A stretch of DNA of 64,000 nt, taken from positions 930,001-994,000 of the forward strand of contig NZ_QGNY01000001.1 of assembly GCF_003173575.1 (NCBI RefSeq). The letters run 5' to 3'. Positions 1 to 9,149 of this stretch are shown one piece after another (position 1 is the stretch's first letter; every line of letters begins with the position of its first letter). The stretch is from Pedobacter paludis (GTDB lineage Bacteria; Bacteroidota; Bacteroidia; Sphingobacteriales; Sphingobacteriaceae). The notes under the pieces are model-generated. The model was given only the letters and a program-made list of their open reading frames with translations, was not told the origin of the DNA and did not search any database. A program made the position numbers and the translations under genes.

Positions 1-1
1 G

Positions 2-547
2 CTTAAAAACCAATACAGCGATGTTAAAGCTGAAGTTCCGGCAACTTGGTTTGGTGTACTTAATTCATTATTTATTATTTCGTTTGCACCATTAGTATCT
101 AAAATTTGGGAAAGCAAATACAACCCAACCGCAACGGTTAAAAATGGTTTGGGTATGATTTTACTTGGTATAGGATTTGCTGCTTTGGCTTACGGCTCAA
201 GTTCAATTCCATCCGGGGCAAAAATAGCTTCGGTTAGCATGATCTGGCTTATTTTAGCTTACTTTTTCCATACCATGGGCGAACTATTTATTTCTCCAGT
301 TGGCTTATCGTATGTTTCTAAACTTGTTCCCGGTCGTATGATTGGAATTATGTTCGGGATTTGGTATTTGGCTATTGCTATTGGAAATAAAATTGCGGGA
401 ACCATGGGCGGCATGATCGATAAAATTACAGCTCAATATTCAATGTCTACCTTTTTCTTGATTTTCACTTTAATTCCTGTAGGTCTCGGGGTTTTTATCA
501 TGCTCCTTACCCCTATCATTAAAAAATTAATGCACGGCGTAAAATAG
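2..547 (+). CDS. POT-family peptide MFS transporter, C-terminal part (5' end outside window)
   Basis: The reading frame is already open at the first base, so only the C-terminal part (about 181 residues) is visible. It contains several hydrophobic membrane segments and a stretch around GELFISPVGLSYVSKL that matches the C-terminal half of proton-dependent oligopeptide transporters. The same region in the next gene reads GELCIGPIGMSIITKL, so the two are paralogs. POT proteins import di- and tripeptides across the inner membrane with protons. The next gene starts 1 nt after the stop codon, so they are surely co-transcribed. Confidence 0.85.
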   Translation, partial: LKNQYSDVKAEVPATWFGVLNSLFIISFAPLVSKIWESKYNPTATVKNGLGMILLGIGFAALAYGSSSIPSGAKIASVSMIWLILAYFFHTMGELFISPVGLSYVSKLVPGRMIGIMFGIWYLAIAIGNKIAGTMGGMIDKITAQYSMSTFFLIFTLIPVGLGVFIMLLTPIIKKLMHGVK

Positions 548-548
548 T

Positions 549-2042
549 ATGGAAATTACAGCTGAAAAAACGATTTCTCTAGAAGAAATTCAGAACTTTG
601 AAGGTAAATATCCAAAGCAACTTTGGTATTTATCTTTGGTAGAAATGTGGGAACGTTTCTGTTTCTATGGCATGCGGGGTGTATTGGCCTTTTTTATGGT
701 TGATCAATTGCATTTAACGGATCAAAAATCAAATCTTCAGTACGGAGCCATTCAGGCCTTTGTTTATGCCTTTACCTTTATAGGAGGTATATTTGCCGAT
801 AAGATTCTGGGCTTTAGGAAATCCTTATTTTGGGGCGGATCTTTAATGATTATTGGTAACTTAATCTTAGCCTTTTCTCCGCACGATCTGTTTTATGTGG
901 GTATAACTTTATCCATTATAGGAACAGGATTTTTCAAACCGAACATCTCATCAATGGTTGGAGAATTGTATCACGAGAAAGATAATCGCAGAGATGCCGG
1001 TTATGGACTTTTCTATGCCGGAATTAACGTTGGCGGATTATTGGGCGGTGCATTATGTATCTATCTTGGAAAATATTACAACTGGCATTACTGCTTTCTT
1101 TCCGCAGCTTTGGTTATGGCATTTGGCTTAGGAACGTTTATTTTCACAAAAAAGCACTTGGGGCCAATTGGTATTTCTCCATTATTACATCTTGCAAAAA
1201 CAAAGCAGAAAACTTATGAAATTGCGGTTTATGTAGGTTCACTTTTATGTATTCCTCTAATTTTTATAATGGTGAGAAACACCTCTTTCACCGACTATTT
1301 TATGTACACGCTTGGCGTAATTGCAATGGTTTATTTTATTTACGAAACCATTAAAATAAAGGATAGGAAAGCTCAATATAAATTATTGGCGGCGTTTGTT
1401 TTTATATTTTGCTATTTCATTTTTATGGCAATATCAGAGCAAAGCGGTGGTTCGTTATCTTTGTTTGCAAAGGATAATTTAGATCATAAAATCCTTTTCT
1501 TGAATATAGACCCTAACGTTGTAAACAATAGTGTTAACTCATTTTTCGTAATTGTTTTTAGTCCGATTATTGGAATTTTATGGCTAGGACTTTATAAACG
1601 CAAAATAGAACCTAATACAGTAGTAAAATTTGGTTTAGGTTTTATTCTTTTGGCGGCAAGCTTTTATGCCTTTTATGCCACACGTTTTTTTGCAAACGTA
1701 CAAGGCATTAGCTCGCTTAATGTTTTTACATTCGCCTATTTGTTGCTAACACTTGGCGAGTTATGCATTGGTCCAATCGGGATGTCTATTATCACTAAAT
1801 TATCGCCAAAAAGAATGTTTGGTATGATGATGGGACTTTGGTTTCTATTTAGTGCATTTGGACAACTTGCAGCAGGAAAGCTTGGGGCAGAGATGTCTAG
1901 CATAGATAATGCAACATTGCCAACTAAACTTATTGCTTATACAGAAGGTTACAAAGCGTTGGCATTATACTCGTTAATTGCTGGTTTGGCATTAATTGTA
2001 TTTTCGCAGTTAATTAAAAAATTGATGCAAGAAGTTAGATAA
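549..2042 (+). CDS. POT-family peptide MFS transporter
   Basis: The 497-residue protein has about a dozen hydrophobic segments. Near the N-terminus it has the family signature region: WERFCFYGMRGVLAFF at about residues 34-49, then a GGIFADKILG loop and a FKPNISSMVGELY motif near residue 129. This is the usual length and motif set for proton-coupled di/tripeptide transporters. It follows a paralogous transporter gene by 1 nt and is followed by a strong terminator, so it closes a transporter operon whose start lies outside the window. Substrate range cannot be read from the sequence. Confidence 0.9.
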   Translation: MEITAEKTISLEEIQNFEGKYPKQLWYLSLVEMWERFCFYGMRGVLAFFMVDQLHLTDQKSNLQYGAIQAFVYAFTFIGGIFADKILGFRKSLFWGGSLMIIGNLILAFSPHDLFYVGITLSIIGTGFFKPNISSMVGELYHEKDNRRDAGYGLFYAGINVGGLLGGALCIYLGKYYNWHYCFLSAALVMAFGLGTFIFTKKHLGPIGISPLLHLAKTKQKTYEIAVYVGSLLCIPLIFIMVRNTSFTDYFMYTLGVIAMVYFIYETIKIKDRKAQYKLLAAFVFIFCYFIFMAISEQSGGSLSLFAKDNLDHKILFLNIDPNVVNNSVNSFFVIVFSPIIGILWLGLYKRKIEPNTVVKFGLGFILLAASFYAFYATRFFANVQGISSLNVFTFAYLLLTLGELCIGPIGMSIITKLSPKRMFGMMMGLWFLFSAFGQLAAGKLGAEMSSIDNATLPTKLIAYTEGYKALALYSLIAGLALIVFSQLIKKLMQEVR

Positions 2043-2059
2043 ATCAGCTTAAAAAATTT

Positions 2060-2095
2060 AACCCGTATCAGTTTTTATTGATGCGGGTTTTTTAT
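2060..2095 (+). terminator. Rho-independent terminator of the POT operon
   Basis: An 11-bp stem (AACCCGTATCA pairing with TGATGCGGGTT, one G-U pair) with an 8-nt loop is followed directly by a T-rich tract. It lies 18 nt after the second POT gene. Confidence 0.85.
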
Positions 2096-2230
2096 TTATT
2101 TATCAACTATAGCGAAGCAGCCATGATTTGGTTAACGAGTTTGTAAATCATGAAAAAAACATGATGTTTCGTTTTTAATATTTACTTTCGCCATCAGAAA
2201 GCGAAAAGGATTTAATTTACATAAAATACA

Positions 2231-2965
2231 GTGTCAGATAGTTTAGTTATCATCCCAACCTACAATGAAAAGGAAAATATCGAAAAGATAATCCGAAAGG
2301 TATTTTCTTTGACTCAACCTTTTCATGTTTTAATTATTGATGATGGCTCACCAGATGGTACAGCGGATATTGTTAAATCTTTACAAGTCGAGTATCCAGG
2401 GCATTTATTTATTGAAGAACGTGCCGGGAAACAGGGTTTGGGAACTGCGTATATTTATGGTTTTAACTGGGCCTTACAAAGAGATTATCTATACGTTTTT
2501 GAGATGGATGCCGATTTTTCTCATAACCCTGATGATTTGTCGCGTTTGCGTGAAGCCTGTGTTAATGGAGCTGATGTTGCAATAGGATCTAGATATGTAA
2601 AAGGCGTAAATGTGGTAAACTGGCCAATGGGAAGGGTTTTAATGTCGTACTTTGCTTCTATGTACGTTCGCTTTATCACCCGAATAAATATCCAAGATGC
2701 TACTGCTGGTTTTAAATGTTACCGCAGAATAGTGCTCGAAACCATTCCACTAGATAAAATAAGATTTGTGGGTTATGCTTTTCAAATCGAAATGAAATTT
2801 ACGGCCATTAAATTCGGATTTAATGTGGTAGAAGTTCCGATCATTTTTACCGACAGAACCGAAGGAACATCAAAAATGAGTACGCGTATTTTTAGGGAAG
2901 CATTTTTAGGCGTAATTCAAATGAAAGTAAATAGCTGGTTTAGGAATTATAAAAGGGTTCAATAG
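2231..2965 (+). CDS. Polyprenyl-phosphate mannosyltransferase-like GT2 glycosyltransferase
   Basis: This 244-residue family 2 glycosyltransferase resembles dolichyl/polyprenyl-phosphate mannose synthases (DPM1 type), which move a sugar from a nucleotide donor to a lipid phosphate on the cytoplasmic face of the membrane. Visible motifs are IIPTYNEKENIEKII (about 7-21), IIDDGSPDG (about 34-42) and the metal-binding EMDADFSHNP (about 91-100). There is no C-terminal membrane domain, as in the short members of the family. The start is GTG at 2231, giving the expected N-terminus. A -7-like TACTTTCG lies about 40 nt upstream. The gene stands alone, so the acceptor pathway (lipoprotein, flagellin-like or LPS glycosylation) is unknown. 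Confidence 0.85.
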   Translation: MSDSLVIIPTYNEKENIEKIIRKVFSLTQPFHVLIIDDGSPDGTADIVKSLQVEYPGHLFIEERAGKQGLGTAYIYGFNWALQRDYLYVFEMDADFSHNPDDLSRLREACVNGADVAIGSRYVKGVNVVNWPMGRVLMSYFASMYVRFITRINIQDATAGFKCYRRIVLETIPLDKIRFVGYAFQIEMKFTAIKFGFNVVEVPIIFTDRTEGTSKMSTRIFREAFLGVIQMKVNSWFRNYKRVQ

Positions 2966-2968
2966 TTT

Positions 2969-3010
2969 ATTGGTCATTAGCTATTCGTTCATTGGTCATT
3001 AGTTCATTGG
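2969..3010. repeat. Short intergenic direct repeat
   Basis: The 12-mer ATTGGTCATTAG occurs at 2969-2980 and again at 2991-3002, followed by a partial third copy (TTCATTGG). It lies directly after the glycosyltransferase stop codon. No function is apparent; such phrase-like repeats are common in intergenic DNA of this phylum. Confidence 0.7.
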
Positions 3011-3045
3011 TTTATCGGTAATTGAGCCAAATAAACACGATAAAC

Positions 3046-3558
3046 TTACAACTTTTTTGATTTGCTTTCTCTCATCATTGTACCAAAATCCTGTTTCTTG
3101 TGCATCGCAGTCACCGTCATTGCCAATCTTTTAGTTCTCGTTGTCTCCGTTTTAGCCTGATTAATCCAGTTGATGTAATAGTTTTGATGTGACTTTGGCT
3201 GTTTCAAAAAATTAGACATTAAATGTTCCTCGTCTGAAAGGCACATTTCCAAATCTTCGGGCATTTCTATTTTAAAATCCTTATCTTCTTCAAGGCTGAG
3301 CTCTACCGATGCACCCGCTTCTTTCTTTAATTTTTTTCTAAGTTCACTTTTTAACGCGAGAATAAAATCGCCCTCTCCCATCGGCATTACCGCCATTCCC
3401 AAAACTTCAACCAGATCGATTTTTCCTTTAACTCGAAAGCTTACCTTACAATCAGGCTTAATCTGGTTGGCCAAATTTGCGGGGATAAAGACATAACTCC
3501 ATCCGGTTTTTTCGCCCATGCTATCAAAACGTTCTATCTCAGCTTTAAAATGAATCAT
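3046..3558 (-). CDS. DUF1905/YdeI (OmpD-associated)-like protein
   Basis: The 170-residue cytoplasmic protein has an N-terminal beta-rich part (about 1-85) of the DUF1905 type and a C-terminal YdeI/OmpD-associated part (about 95-165). The C-terminal part carries the family pattern PEDLEMCL..., then SHQNYYINWINQAKTETTRTKRL. Family members are described as bacteriocin-protection or stress-related, but no biochemical activity is established that I can state. The length is normal for the two-domain form. The gene is monocistronic: the neighbour on one side is convergent, and the one on the other side ends with its own terminator. Confidence 0.8.
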   Translation of the reverse strand: MIHFKAEIERFDSMGEKTGWSYVFIPANLANQIKPDCKVSFRVKGKIDLVEVLGMAVMPMGEGDFILALKSELRKKLKKEAGASVELSLEEDKDFKIEMPEDLEMCLSDEEHLMSNFLKQPKSHQNYYINWINQAKTETTRTKRLAMTVTAMHKKQDFGTMMRESKSKKL

Positions 3559-3591
3559 GAAATAAATATAGAAATTTGGGGTAATAAAAAT

Positions 3592-3628
3592 TTATTCGGC
3601 TCATAAAACAGCTAATTTTTGAGCCGAT
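3592..3628 (-). terminator. Terminator of the dinB-dnaE2-2H phosphoesterase operon
   Basis: Arms ATTCGGCTCA (3594-3603) and TGAGCCGAT (3620-3628) form a hairpin. On the minus strand it is followed by AAATTTTTATTA. A second direct copy of ATTCGGCTCA sits at 3639-3648, just after the 2H phosphoesterase stop codon, so an alternative pairing exists. Confidence 0.65.
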
Positions 3629-3653
3629 TAGCGTTTATATTCGGCTCACTTTA

Positions 3654-4232
3654 TTATTCAAATAAATCAAGTTGCCCTTCAATAGGTGGGTAACCTAAAA
3701 AATTAAATTGGTAAATTACTTCAAATTGTCCTTTCATCGAATTCAATTTTCTAATGGCAATGGTATCACACTCAAAATTCAAATCTATTTCATCAAAAAT
3801 ATTATCAACAGAATTCAATTGTTTATCATTCATATTTCTGGCAATAGATATATGAGCATTAGTGCCAAACTTCACATTGATTCCCTTAAAATTTTTTCTA
3901 AACATCTTTAGTACCTTGTTTAAGTTAGGTTTTGAACTTTCATCTGGTAGTGCAAACACACATGTATTTATATGTGAATTTACTATTTTATCAAATGAAA
4001 CATGAAACTGTTTCTGAGCATAACAAAATAATTTCGTATATCTGATAGCCATCGCAAGTTCTGATTCAAATGCATCGAATTCTAAAATAGTTATATGAGC
4101 TTCAGAATTTCTACTGGAATACCAACCTACTCTTTTTGCTAAAATATTTTTTAAGCCCTTAATATAATACCTTATCAATGGTGATGGATAAACGATTATC
4201 GAATATCGATCTCTTTTTAAATTTGTGTTCAT
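3654..4232 (-). CDS. 2H phosphoesterase (2'-5' RNA ligase/LigT-like)
   Basis: The 192-residue protein carries the two histidine motifs that define the 2H phosphoesterase fold: HIT at about residue 46 (in AHITILEF) and HIS at about residue 127 (in AHISIARN). Members cleave or form 2'-5' bonds and open cyclic phosphodiesters on RNA or nucleotides. The true substrate here is unknown. The gene starts only 24 nt after the DnaE2-like polymerase gene on the same strand and precedes the terminator, so it is probably the last gene of that operon. It looks more AT-rich than its neighbours, a weak hint of separate origin. Assignment to the superfamily is firm; the reaction is inference. Confidence 0.8.
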   Translation of the reverse strand: MNTNLKRDRYSIIVYPSPLIRYYIKGLKNILAKRVGWYSSRNSEAHITILEFDAFESELAMAIRYTKLFCYAQKQFHVSFDKIVNSHINTCVFALPDESSKPNLNKVLKMFRKNFKGINVKFGTNAHISIARNMNDKQLNSVDNIFDEIDLNFECDTIAIRKLNSMKGQFEVIYQFNFLGYPPIEGQLDLFE

Positions 4233-4256
4233 GGTTTTTAATTTTTATTTATTACT

Positions 4257-7200
4257 TTAATTAACTGCTACAGGATTCATATGAATATCCAGCTTGGCGA
4301 ATTTCAAAACCTCAATACTTGGAAAGCTGAAATCTTCTACTACTTTACCTAAAATTAAATAACAGCCCTTTCCTCCAAAAGGATACACAGGTGTAGTATT
4401 AGGAAAATGCGTAGTATCAAAAAAATCGCCATTGGCATCTAAAAATGTTCCAAACCACATTTTGGTATTTTTAATGGTATGCACTGTTTTTTCGCAGACA
4501 TAATTTCCGACCATTTTTACGGTCTTGCCAATGTGGTTATGTAAATCATTCGCCATAATATCGCCACGATAACCCGTTTTCAAAAAATCAAACATCTTAA
4601 AATTTAAGGGATAGCCCAAAAGTTCGAGCTCGAGATAAGCATCTTCGATATCAGAATTTTCTAAAACTGGTAAACTATATTCCTTATGTTCTAAATTAAA
4701 CAATTCGATAGAATTCGGTCTTTTTTGCTTGTGGCCCAGATAATTATAAATATCCCATAGCAAAGTCTTTTTATCTTTCCCGGTAAATCTTAAAGCACCT
4801 AAACGAATCAATAAGATTGCTTGCTCCAATGTAATTTGAGTTCGTTTAATAAACTGTTCCAAATCCTTGAAAGGTCCATTTAAGTTCCGTTCGCACGGAA
4901 TTCCGGTTATAAATTTATTTTCAAGCCCCTGAATACCGATAAAACCCAGATAAGCATCATCTCCATTAATATTAACCACTTCATCACTATGGTTTACACA
5001 AGGTAAATGAACCTTTGCACCCATTTTTTGTAGTTCGTGCACATACACCCATCTACTATAAAAACCTCCATAATTATTTAAAACGGCCACCATAAATTCT
5101 TGTGGATAATATGTTTTTAGATATAGACTCTGATAACTTTCTACTGCAAAAGATGCGGAATGGGCCTTTGAAAAACTGTAACCAGCGAAAGAAGAAATCT
5201 GCCTCCATACTTCGGTAATCAATTCTTCCGAGTGGCCCTGCTCACGTGCGGATACGAAAAATTTATTAACCAATTCCTCAAAAGCAAGTTTAGAGCGATA
5301 CTTACCGCTCATTGCTTTGCGTAAGACATCGGCTTCTGCCAAATCCAATCCTGCAAAATAATGGCAAACCTTAATTACATCTTCTTGATAAACCATAACA
5401 CCGTAAGTATCTTTAAGTTGCTCTTTCATTTCATCGCATAAATAAACAACTTTATCAGGCGCATGATAACGTTCGATAAACGATTTCATCATCCCTGAAC
5501 TGGCTACACCAGGGCGAATAATAGAACTTGCGGCCACCAAGGTTAAATAATCTTCGCACTTTAATTTTTTAAGAAGCTGGCGCATGGCCGGAGATTCAAT
5601 GTAAAAACAACCTATTGGTTGACCTTCTCTTAAAATTCCGTTTAATTTTTTGTCATCCTTAAAATTTTTAAAATCATGAATATCAATGTCCTTACCTTTA
5701 TTCTGCTTAATTAGCTGAACGGCTTCCCGGATATGGCCAATACCCCTTTGGCTTAAAATATCGAATTTTTCATAGCCAATTGCCTCCGCCTCGTACATAT
5801 CCCATTGCACGGTTGCAAAACCTTTTGGTGGCAAATCTAAGGCTGTATAATAAGTTATGGGTTCTTCGGAAATCAGAATCCCTCCCGCATGAATGGAACG
5901 TTGATTGGGCATGCTCTTCATATGCTGATGAACGGCTAGCAATTTTTTATACGTTGGATTTAACGAATTTTCGCGTTCTCTTGTTGGATCGGTAAAACCA
6001 TCTATCTCTGCCTTGGGTAAACCCAGTACCTTTCCAATTTCGCGAATAATGGCCCGATCTTTAAATGTACTCATGGTACCCAAAAACGCAACATGCCATT
6101 TGGGGTATTTCTTGAATATATAATTCTGAATGGTTTCCCGTTCATCCCAGGCAAAATCAATATCGAAATCTGGAGGGCTTGTTCGTTTCTCGTGCAAAAA
6201 CCGTTCGAAATATAAATCCAGATCAATTGGGTCTACATCAGTAATGCGTAAACAATAAGCAACAATACTATTTGCTCCAGAGCCACGCCCTACATGATAA
6301 AACTTGCACCTGCCCATTGCATAACGTACAATATCAAAAGTGATTAAAAAGTAAGCGCAATAATTTTTTAATTCAATAATGCGCAGTTCCTTTTCCATTC
6401 GCTTAATGGCAACCAAATTGTTTTCTCCGTAGCGATATCCCAAACCTTTAAAAGCAATTCTTCTAAGCAGAACTTTATCCGCCTCTACTCCTTCTTTGCA
6501 ATAAGCAAGTCTATTTTTTGAGATCGGTTGCGAGCCAGGTTCAAAATATATACTCAAATCACAGGCATCAATCAATCTTTGCGTATTTTCAATGATGAAA
6601 GGGAATTGCTCAAATTTGCTGGTCAGTTCGGCTTCAGAAATCAGATATTCATCTTTATTGCATTTCAGTTCTTCGGGCACCATAGTTAAAAGTGTATTTA
6701 ACTCAATAGCCCTTAAGTATTCGTGTAATCGATGGGTGATTTTATCACGTACGGTTACCGGATGCCAAATCAAAAGTTTTTCCTGTTGTTGTAGTATTGG
6801 GTGTTTGTAAAGATAATTTAACTGAGAACTTTTAATCCCCACATATTCATCTTTCCGTAAATCTCGGCTGAAGGTTTTAACAAAGGGATAAACGATAAAA
6901 ACATGCTTAAAAATTGGTGCATCATCTGGAAGTGGGATGTTTTCGATATTATGCCGACTTAAAAACTCATTAAGTTCTCGCATCCCTTCCTTATTTTTGG
7001 CTATTCCAAAATAAAGCAATTGATTGTCCCGTCTAAATTCAATTCCGGCAATGGGTTTTATCTGATAAGGAATATTTCCTTTCTGAACTTCATCTGCCTC
7101 TTTAAATATAGCCTGTTTACCACATTCGCGAATAAATTCGACCGCACCTGTAGAGTTATTGATATCAGTCAATACCAATTGATGAATACCTAAAGCACGT

Positions 7201-7274
7201 GCCTGTGCAATAATGCTAGGAATATCCATTGTGCCGTATTTTAGACTATACGAAGAATGTGTGTTAAGAAACAT
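4257..7274 (-). CDS. dnaE2: DnaE2-like error-prone DNA polymerase III alpha subunit
   Basis: The 1005-residue C-family polymerase has an N-terminal PHP domain (1 to about 250), a palm/fingers core and a C-terminal OB fold (about 910-970). The core shows GRGSGANSIVAYCLRITDVD (about 329-348) and the catalytic PPDFDIDF (about 367-374). It is shorter than replicative DnaE and lies 74 nt downstream of a Y-family polymerase, the typical setting of DnaE2. The PHP site looks inactive: the usual H-x-H-x-H start reads F2-L3-N4-T5-H6, and the LTDH motif reads LTDI near residue 38. That fits loss of metal-dependent proofreading in an error-prone enzyme (inference). No ImuA gene is present. Confidence 0.85.
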   Translation of the reverse strand: MFLNTHSSYSLKYGTMDIPSIIAQARALGIHQLVLTDINNSTGAVEFIRECGKQAIFKEADEVQKGNIPYQIKPIAGIEFRRDNQLLYFGIAKNKEGMRELNEFLSRHNIENIPLPDDAPIFKHVFIVYPFVKTFSRDLRKDEYVGIKSSQLNYLYKHPILQQQEKLLIWHPVTVRDKITHRLHEYLRAIELNTLLTMVPEELKCNKDEYLISEAELTSKFEQFPFIIENTQRLIDACDLSIYFEPGSQPISKNRLAYCKEGVEADKVLLRRIAFKGLGYRYGENNLVAIKRMEKELRIIELKNYCAYFLITFDIVRYAMGRCKFYHVGRGSGANSIVAYCLRITDVDPIDLDLYFERFLHEKRTSPPDFDIDFAWDERETIQNYIFKKYPKWHVAFLGTMSTFKDRAIIREIGKVLGLPKAEIDGFTDPTRERENSLNPTYKKLLAVHQHMKSMPNQRSIHAGGILISEEPITYYTALDLPPKGFATVQWDMYEAEAIGYEKFDILSQRGIGHIREAVQLIKQNKGKDIDIHDFKNFKDDKKLNGILREGQPIGCFYIESPAMRQLLKKLKCEDYLTLVAASSIIRPGVASSGMMKSFIERYHAPDKVVYLCDEMKEQLKDTYGVMVYQEDVIKVCHYFAGLDLAEADVLRKAMSGKYRSKLAFEELVNKFFVSAREQGHSEELITEVWRQISSFAGYSFSKAHSASFAVESYQSLYLKTYYPQEFMVAVLNNYGGFYSRWVYVHELQKMGAKVHLPCVNHSDEVVNINGDDAYLGFIGIQGLENKFITGIPCERNLNGPFKDLEQFIKRTQITLEQAILLIRLGALRFTGKDKKTLLWDIYNYLGHKQKRPNSIELFNLEHKEYSLPVLENSDIEDAYLELELLGYPLNFKMFDFLKTGYRGDIMANDLHNHIGKTVKMVGNYVCEKTVHTIKNTKMWFGTFLDANGDFFDTTHFPNTTPVYPFGGKGCYLILGKVVEDFSFPSIEVLKFAKLDIHMNPVAVN

Positions 7275-7282
7275 TTCATTTA

Positions 7283-7306
7283 GCAGTTTTCAGTTCGCAG
7301 TTTTCA
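7283..7306. repeat. Short direct repeat between dinB and dnaE2
   Basis: GCAGTTTTCA occurs at 7283-7292 and at 7297-7306 (14-nt period) in the 74-nt spacer between the two polymerase genes. Function unknown; it resembles other phrase-like intergenic repeats in this window. Confidence 0.6.
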
Positions 7307-7348
7307 AATTCAGATTTAGCCTTTGTTAGCAGTTAACCAATTTTACAA

Positions 7349-8656
7349 TTAACCATCAAGCTTAGTTGTAGAGCCAATATCCGAATTGATGAAGGTTCTA
7401 ATTCTCGATTTTTTTCGTGCCCCATCTTCTTCATTTTCTCCTTCCGCTTTTACCTTTTTCTTTCGTGGGTTATACTTAATTACCTTATTATTTTCATCTT
7501 TTTGTGGAGGTTTTACAATGCAGGCTTTCACTACCGATTCTACACCGTAATGATTTCGAACCTTATCCATAGCTTGATACAAACTGTATTCTTCTTCTGA
7601 TGTATGATACAAACCAATTTGTTCGAAACCACTAACGAGGTGTGAAAGTTTAACCCCGATTAAGCGCAACAACATCCGTTTGGTGTATAATTTATTAAAT
7701 AGATCGTGCGCCTTATCAATCAAAAAAGAATCTAAAGCAGTGTATGGAATTCGAGTCTGTTGGGTAACCGTTTCGAAATTGGAATACCTTATGGTAACTG
7801 TGATACAAGCCGTTAATTTCTGTTGGCTTCGCAAATCAAAAGTTAAATTGGTAACCATTCCAGTTAATATTGCACGCATCTTATTGATATCCATACTATC
7901 GTTTTCGAATGTAGTCTGTGTGCCGATGGATTTCCGCTCCCGGTAAGGAACCACGGGCGATAAATCGATTCCATTTGCTTTCTGCAAAAGACTTAAGCCA
8001 TGCTGACCTAAAATTTTGAACATTAATTCTTGAGGAATTTCGGCAAGCGTTTTAATTTTCCGAACGCCCATCTCACTCAGCTTTCGATAAGTAGAATCGC
8101 CAATGCCCGGTATTTTTTGTACCGACAAAGGGTTTAAAAATGGACGAACTTCAGGGTAGGGAATTTCTCGTTCGCCATTGGGCTTGCATTCATTTGTTAC
8201 AATTTTTGAAACAGTTTTATTTATCGATAAGCCAAAAGAAATCGGCAAATGCATTTCTTTTAAAATGGTTTGTCTTAATTCTGAAGCAAACTTCATACAG
8301 CCGAAAAAACGATCCATTCCGGTCATATCAATAAAATGCTCGTCTATACTCGCCTTTTCGAACAGTGGAACACGCTGAGAAATAATTTCGGTAATTTCAT
8401 GCGAAGCTTTTGAATAATCATCCATGTTGCCCCTTACAAAAATTGCTTGTGGACAAAGCTGTTTCGCCATTCTGCCTGGCATAGCCGCATGAACACCAAA
8501 TTTCCGAGCTTCATAGCTACAAGATGTTACAACTCCTCGATCAGAACTCCCACCAACAATAATAGGTTTTCCAATTAGATTAGGGTTTTTTCTCAATTCC
8601 ACAGACACAAAAAATGCATCTTGGTCCATATGGATAATTTGTCGCTCCTTGTCCAT
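7349..8656 (-). CDS. dinB: Y-family DNA polymerase (DNA polymerase IV, DinB type)
   Basis: The 435-residue protein opens with IHMDQDAFFVSVE (about 8-20), which holds the first catalytic Asp. It continues with the palm motif KASIDEHFID (about 101-110, the SIDE signature) and a helix-hairpin-helix thumb near PGIGDSTYRKLSEMG (about 185-199). A little-finger domain follows. The C-terminal 45 residues are highly charged and probably disordered. It bypasses DNA lesions at low fidelity. The gene leads a minus-strand operon with the DnaE2-like polymerase. This resembles the imuA-imuB-dnaE2 arrangement, but the Y-family partner here keeps its catalytic residues and ImuA is absent. No LexA-type operator could be recognised upstream. 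Confidence 0.9.
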   Translation of the reverse strand: MDKERQIIHMDQDAFFVSVELRKNPNLIGKPIIVGGSSDRGVVTSCSYEARKFGVHAAMPGRMAKQLCPQAIFVRGNMDDYSKASHEITEIISQRVPLFEKASIDEHFIDMTGMDRFFGCMKFASELRQTILKEMHLPISFGLSINKTVSKIVTNECKPNGEREIPYPEVRPFLNPLSVQKIPGIGDSTYRKLSEMGVRKIKTLAEIPQELMFKILGQHGLSLLQKANGIDLSPVVPYRERKSIGTQTTFENDSMDINKMRAILTGMVTNLTFDLRSQQKLTACITVTIRYSNFETVTQQTRIPYTALDSFLIDKAHDLFNKLYTKRMLLRLIGVKLSHLVSGFEQIGLYHTSEEEYSLYQAMDKVRNHYGVESVVKACIVKPPQKDENNKVIKYNPRKKKVKAEGENEEDGARKKSRIRTFINSDIGSTTKLDG

Positions 8657-8896
8657 TATCTACCATTAATTATTGTTTACTAGGAAATCATTAGATCAAA
8701 ATTACTAATATTTTTAGCTTTATAAATTTCTAAGCCGATTGATTTATCAACAAAATACTAACAATTTTAGTTTTTTAAATTGTTGGTAAAGTTTTTCAGG
8801 AAAGGTTGCTGGTAAAAATTTGAGAAAAATTCAGTTTCAATAAATCAAAACTTTTTAAAGTTTATACCTGTTTAATTTTTATTAAACGTTAAGATT

Positions 8897-9094
8897 ATGA
8901 AAACTCAAAATAGTAAGGATACAGAAAAGAAAGAAGAAGCAAACACCAAAACATCGGGAACTTCTAAAGAGAAAGCCACGTTTGATCAAAACGGGAAAGG
9001 TGCTTCGGATAAGTATGGTAAAGCTGGCACCACGCCCAACGAATCTGGCGATGAGCATGGTGTAGGTACAACAAGCAAAAACAGTAATAAATAA
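8897..9094 (+). CDS. Small hydrophilic hypothetical protein
   Basis: The 65-residue product has no hydrophobic segment. It is rich in Lys, Thr, Ser, Gly, Asn and charged residues and is likely disordered. The second half (KATFDQNGKGASDKYGKAG) has a mild glycine-spaced rhythm. I do not recognise a family. The gene stands alone between the divergent dinB operon and a convergent response-regulator gene. Coding status is supported by an ATG after a clear AT-rich leader and by codon use without rare features, but the short length keeps confidence moderate. Confidence 0.55.
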   Translation: MKTQNSKDTEKKEEANTKTSGTSKEKATFDQNGKGASDKYGKAGTTPNESGDEHGVGTTSKNSNK

Positions 9095-9149
9095 CTCTAG
9101 GGATAGATTTTTTTAGGCTGATTTGTAAAAATGCTTGTCAGCTTTGTTT

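Noticed and set aside
8657..8896. LexA-type SOS box upstream of dinB
   Set aside because: No convincing palindrome of SOS-box type was found; regulation left open.
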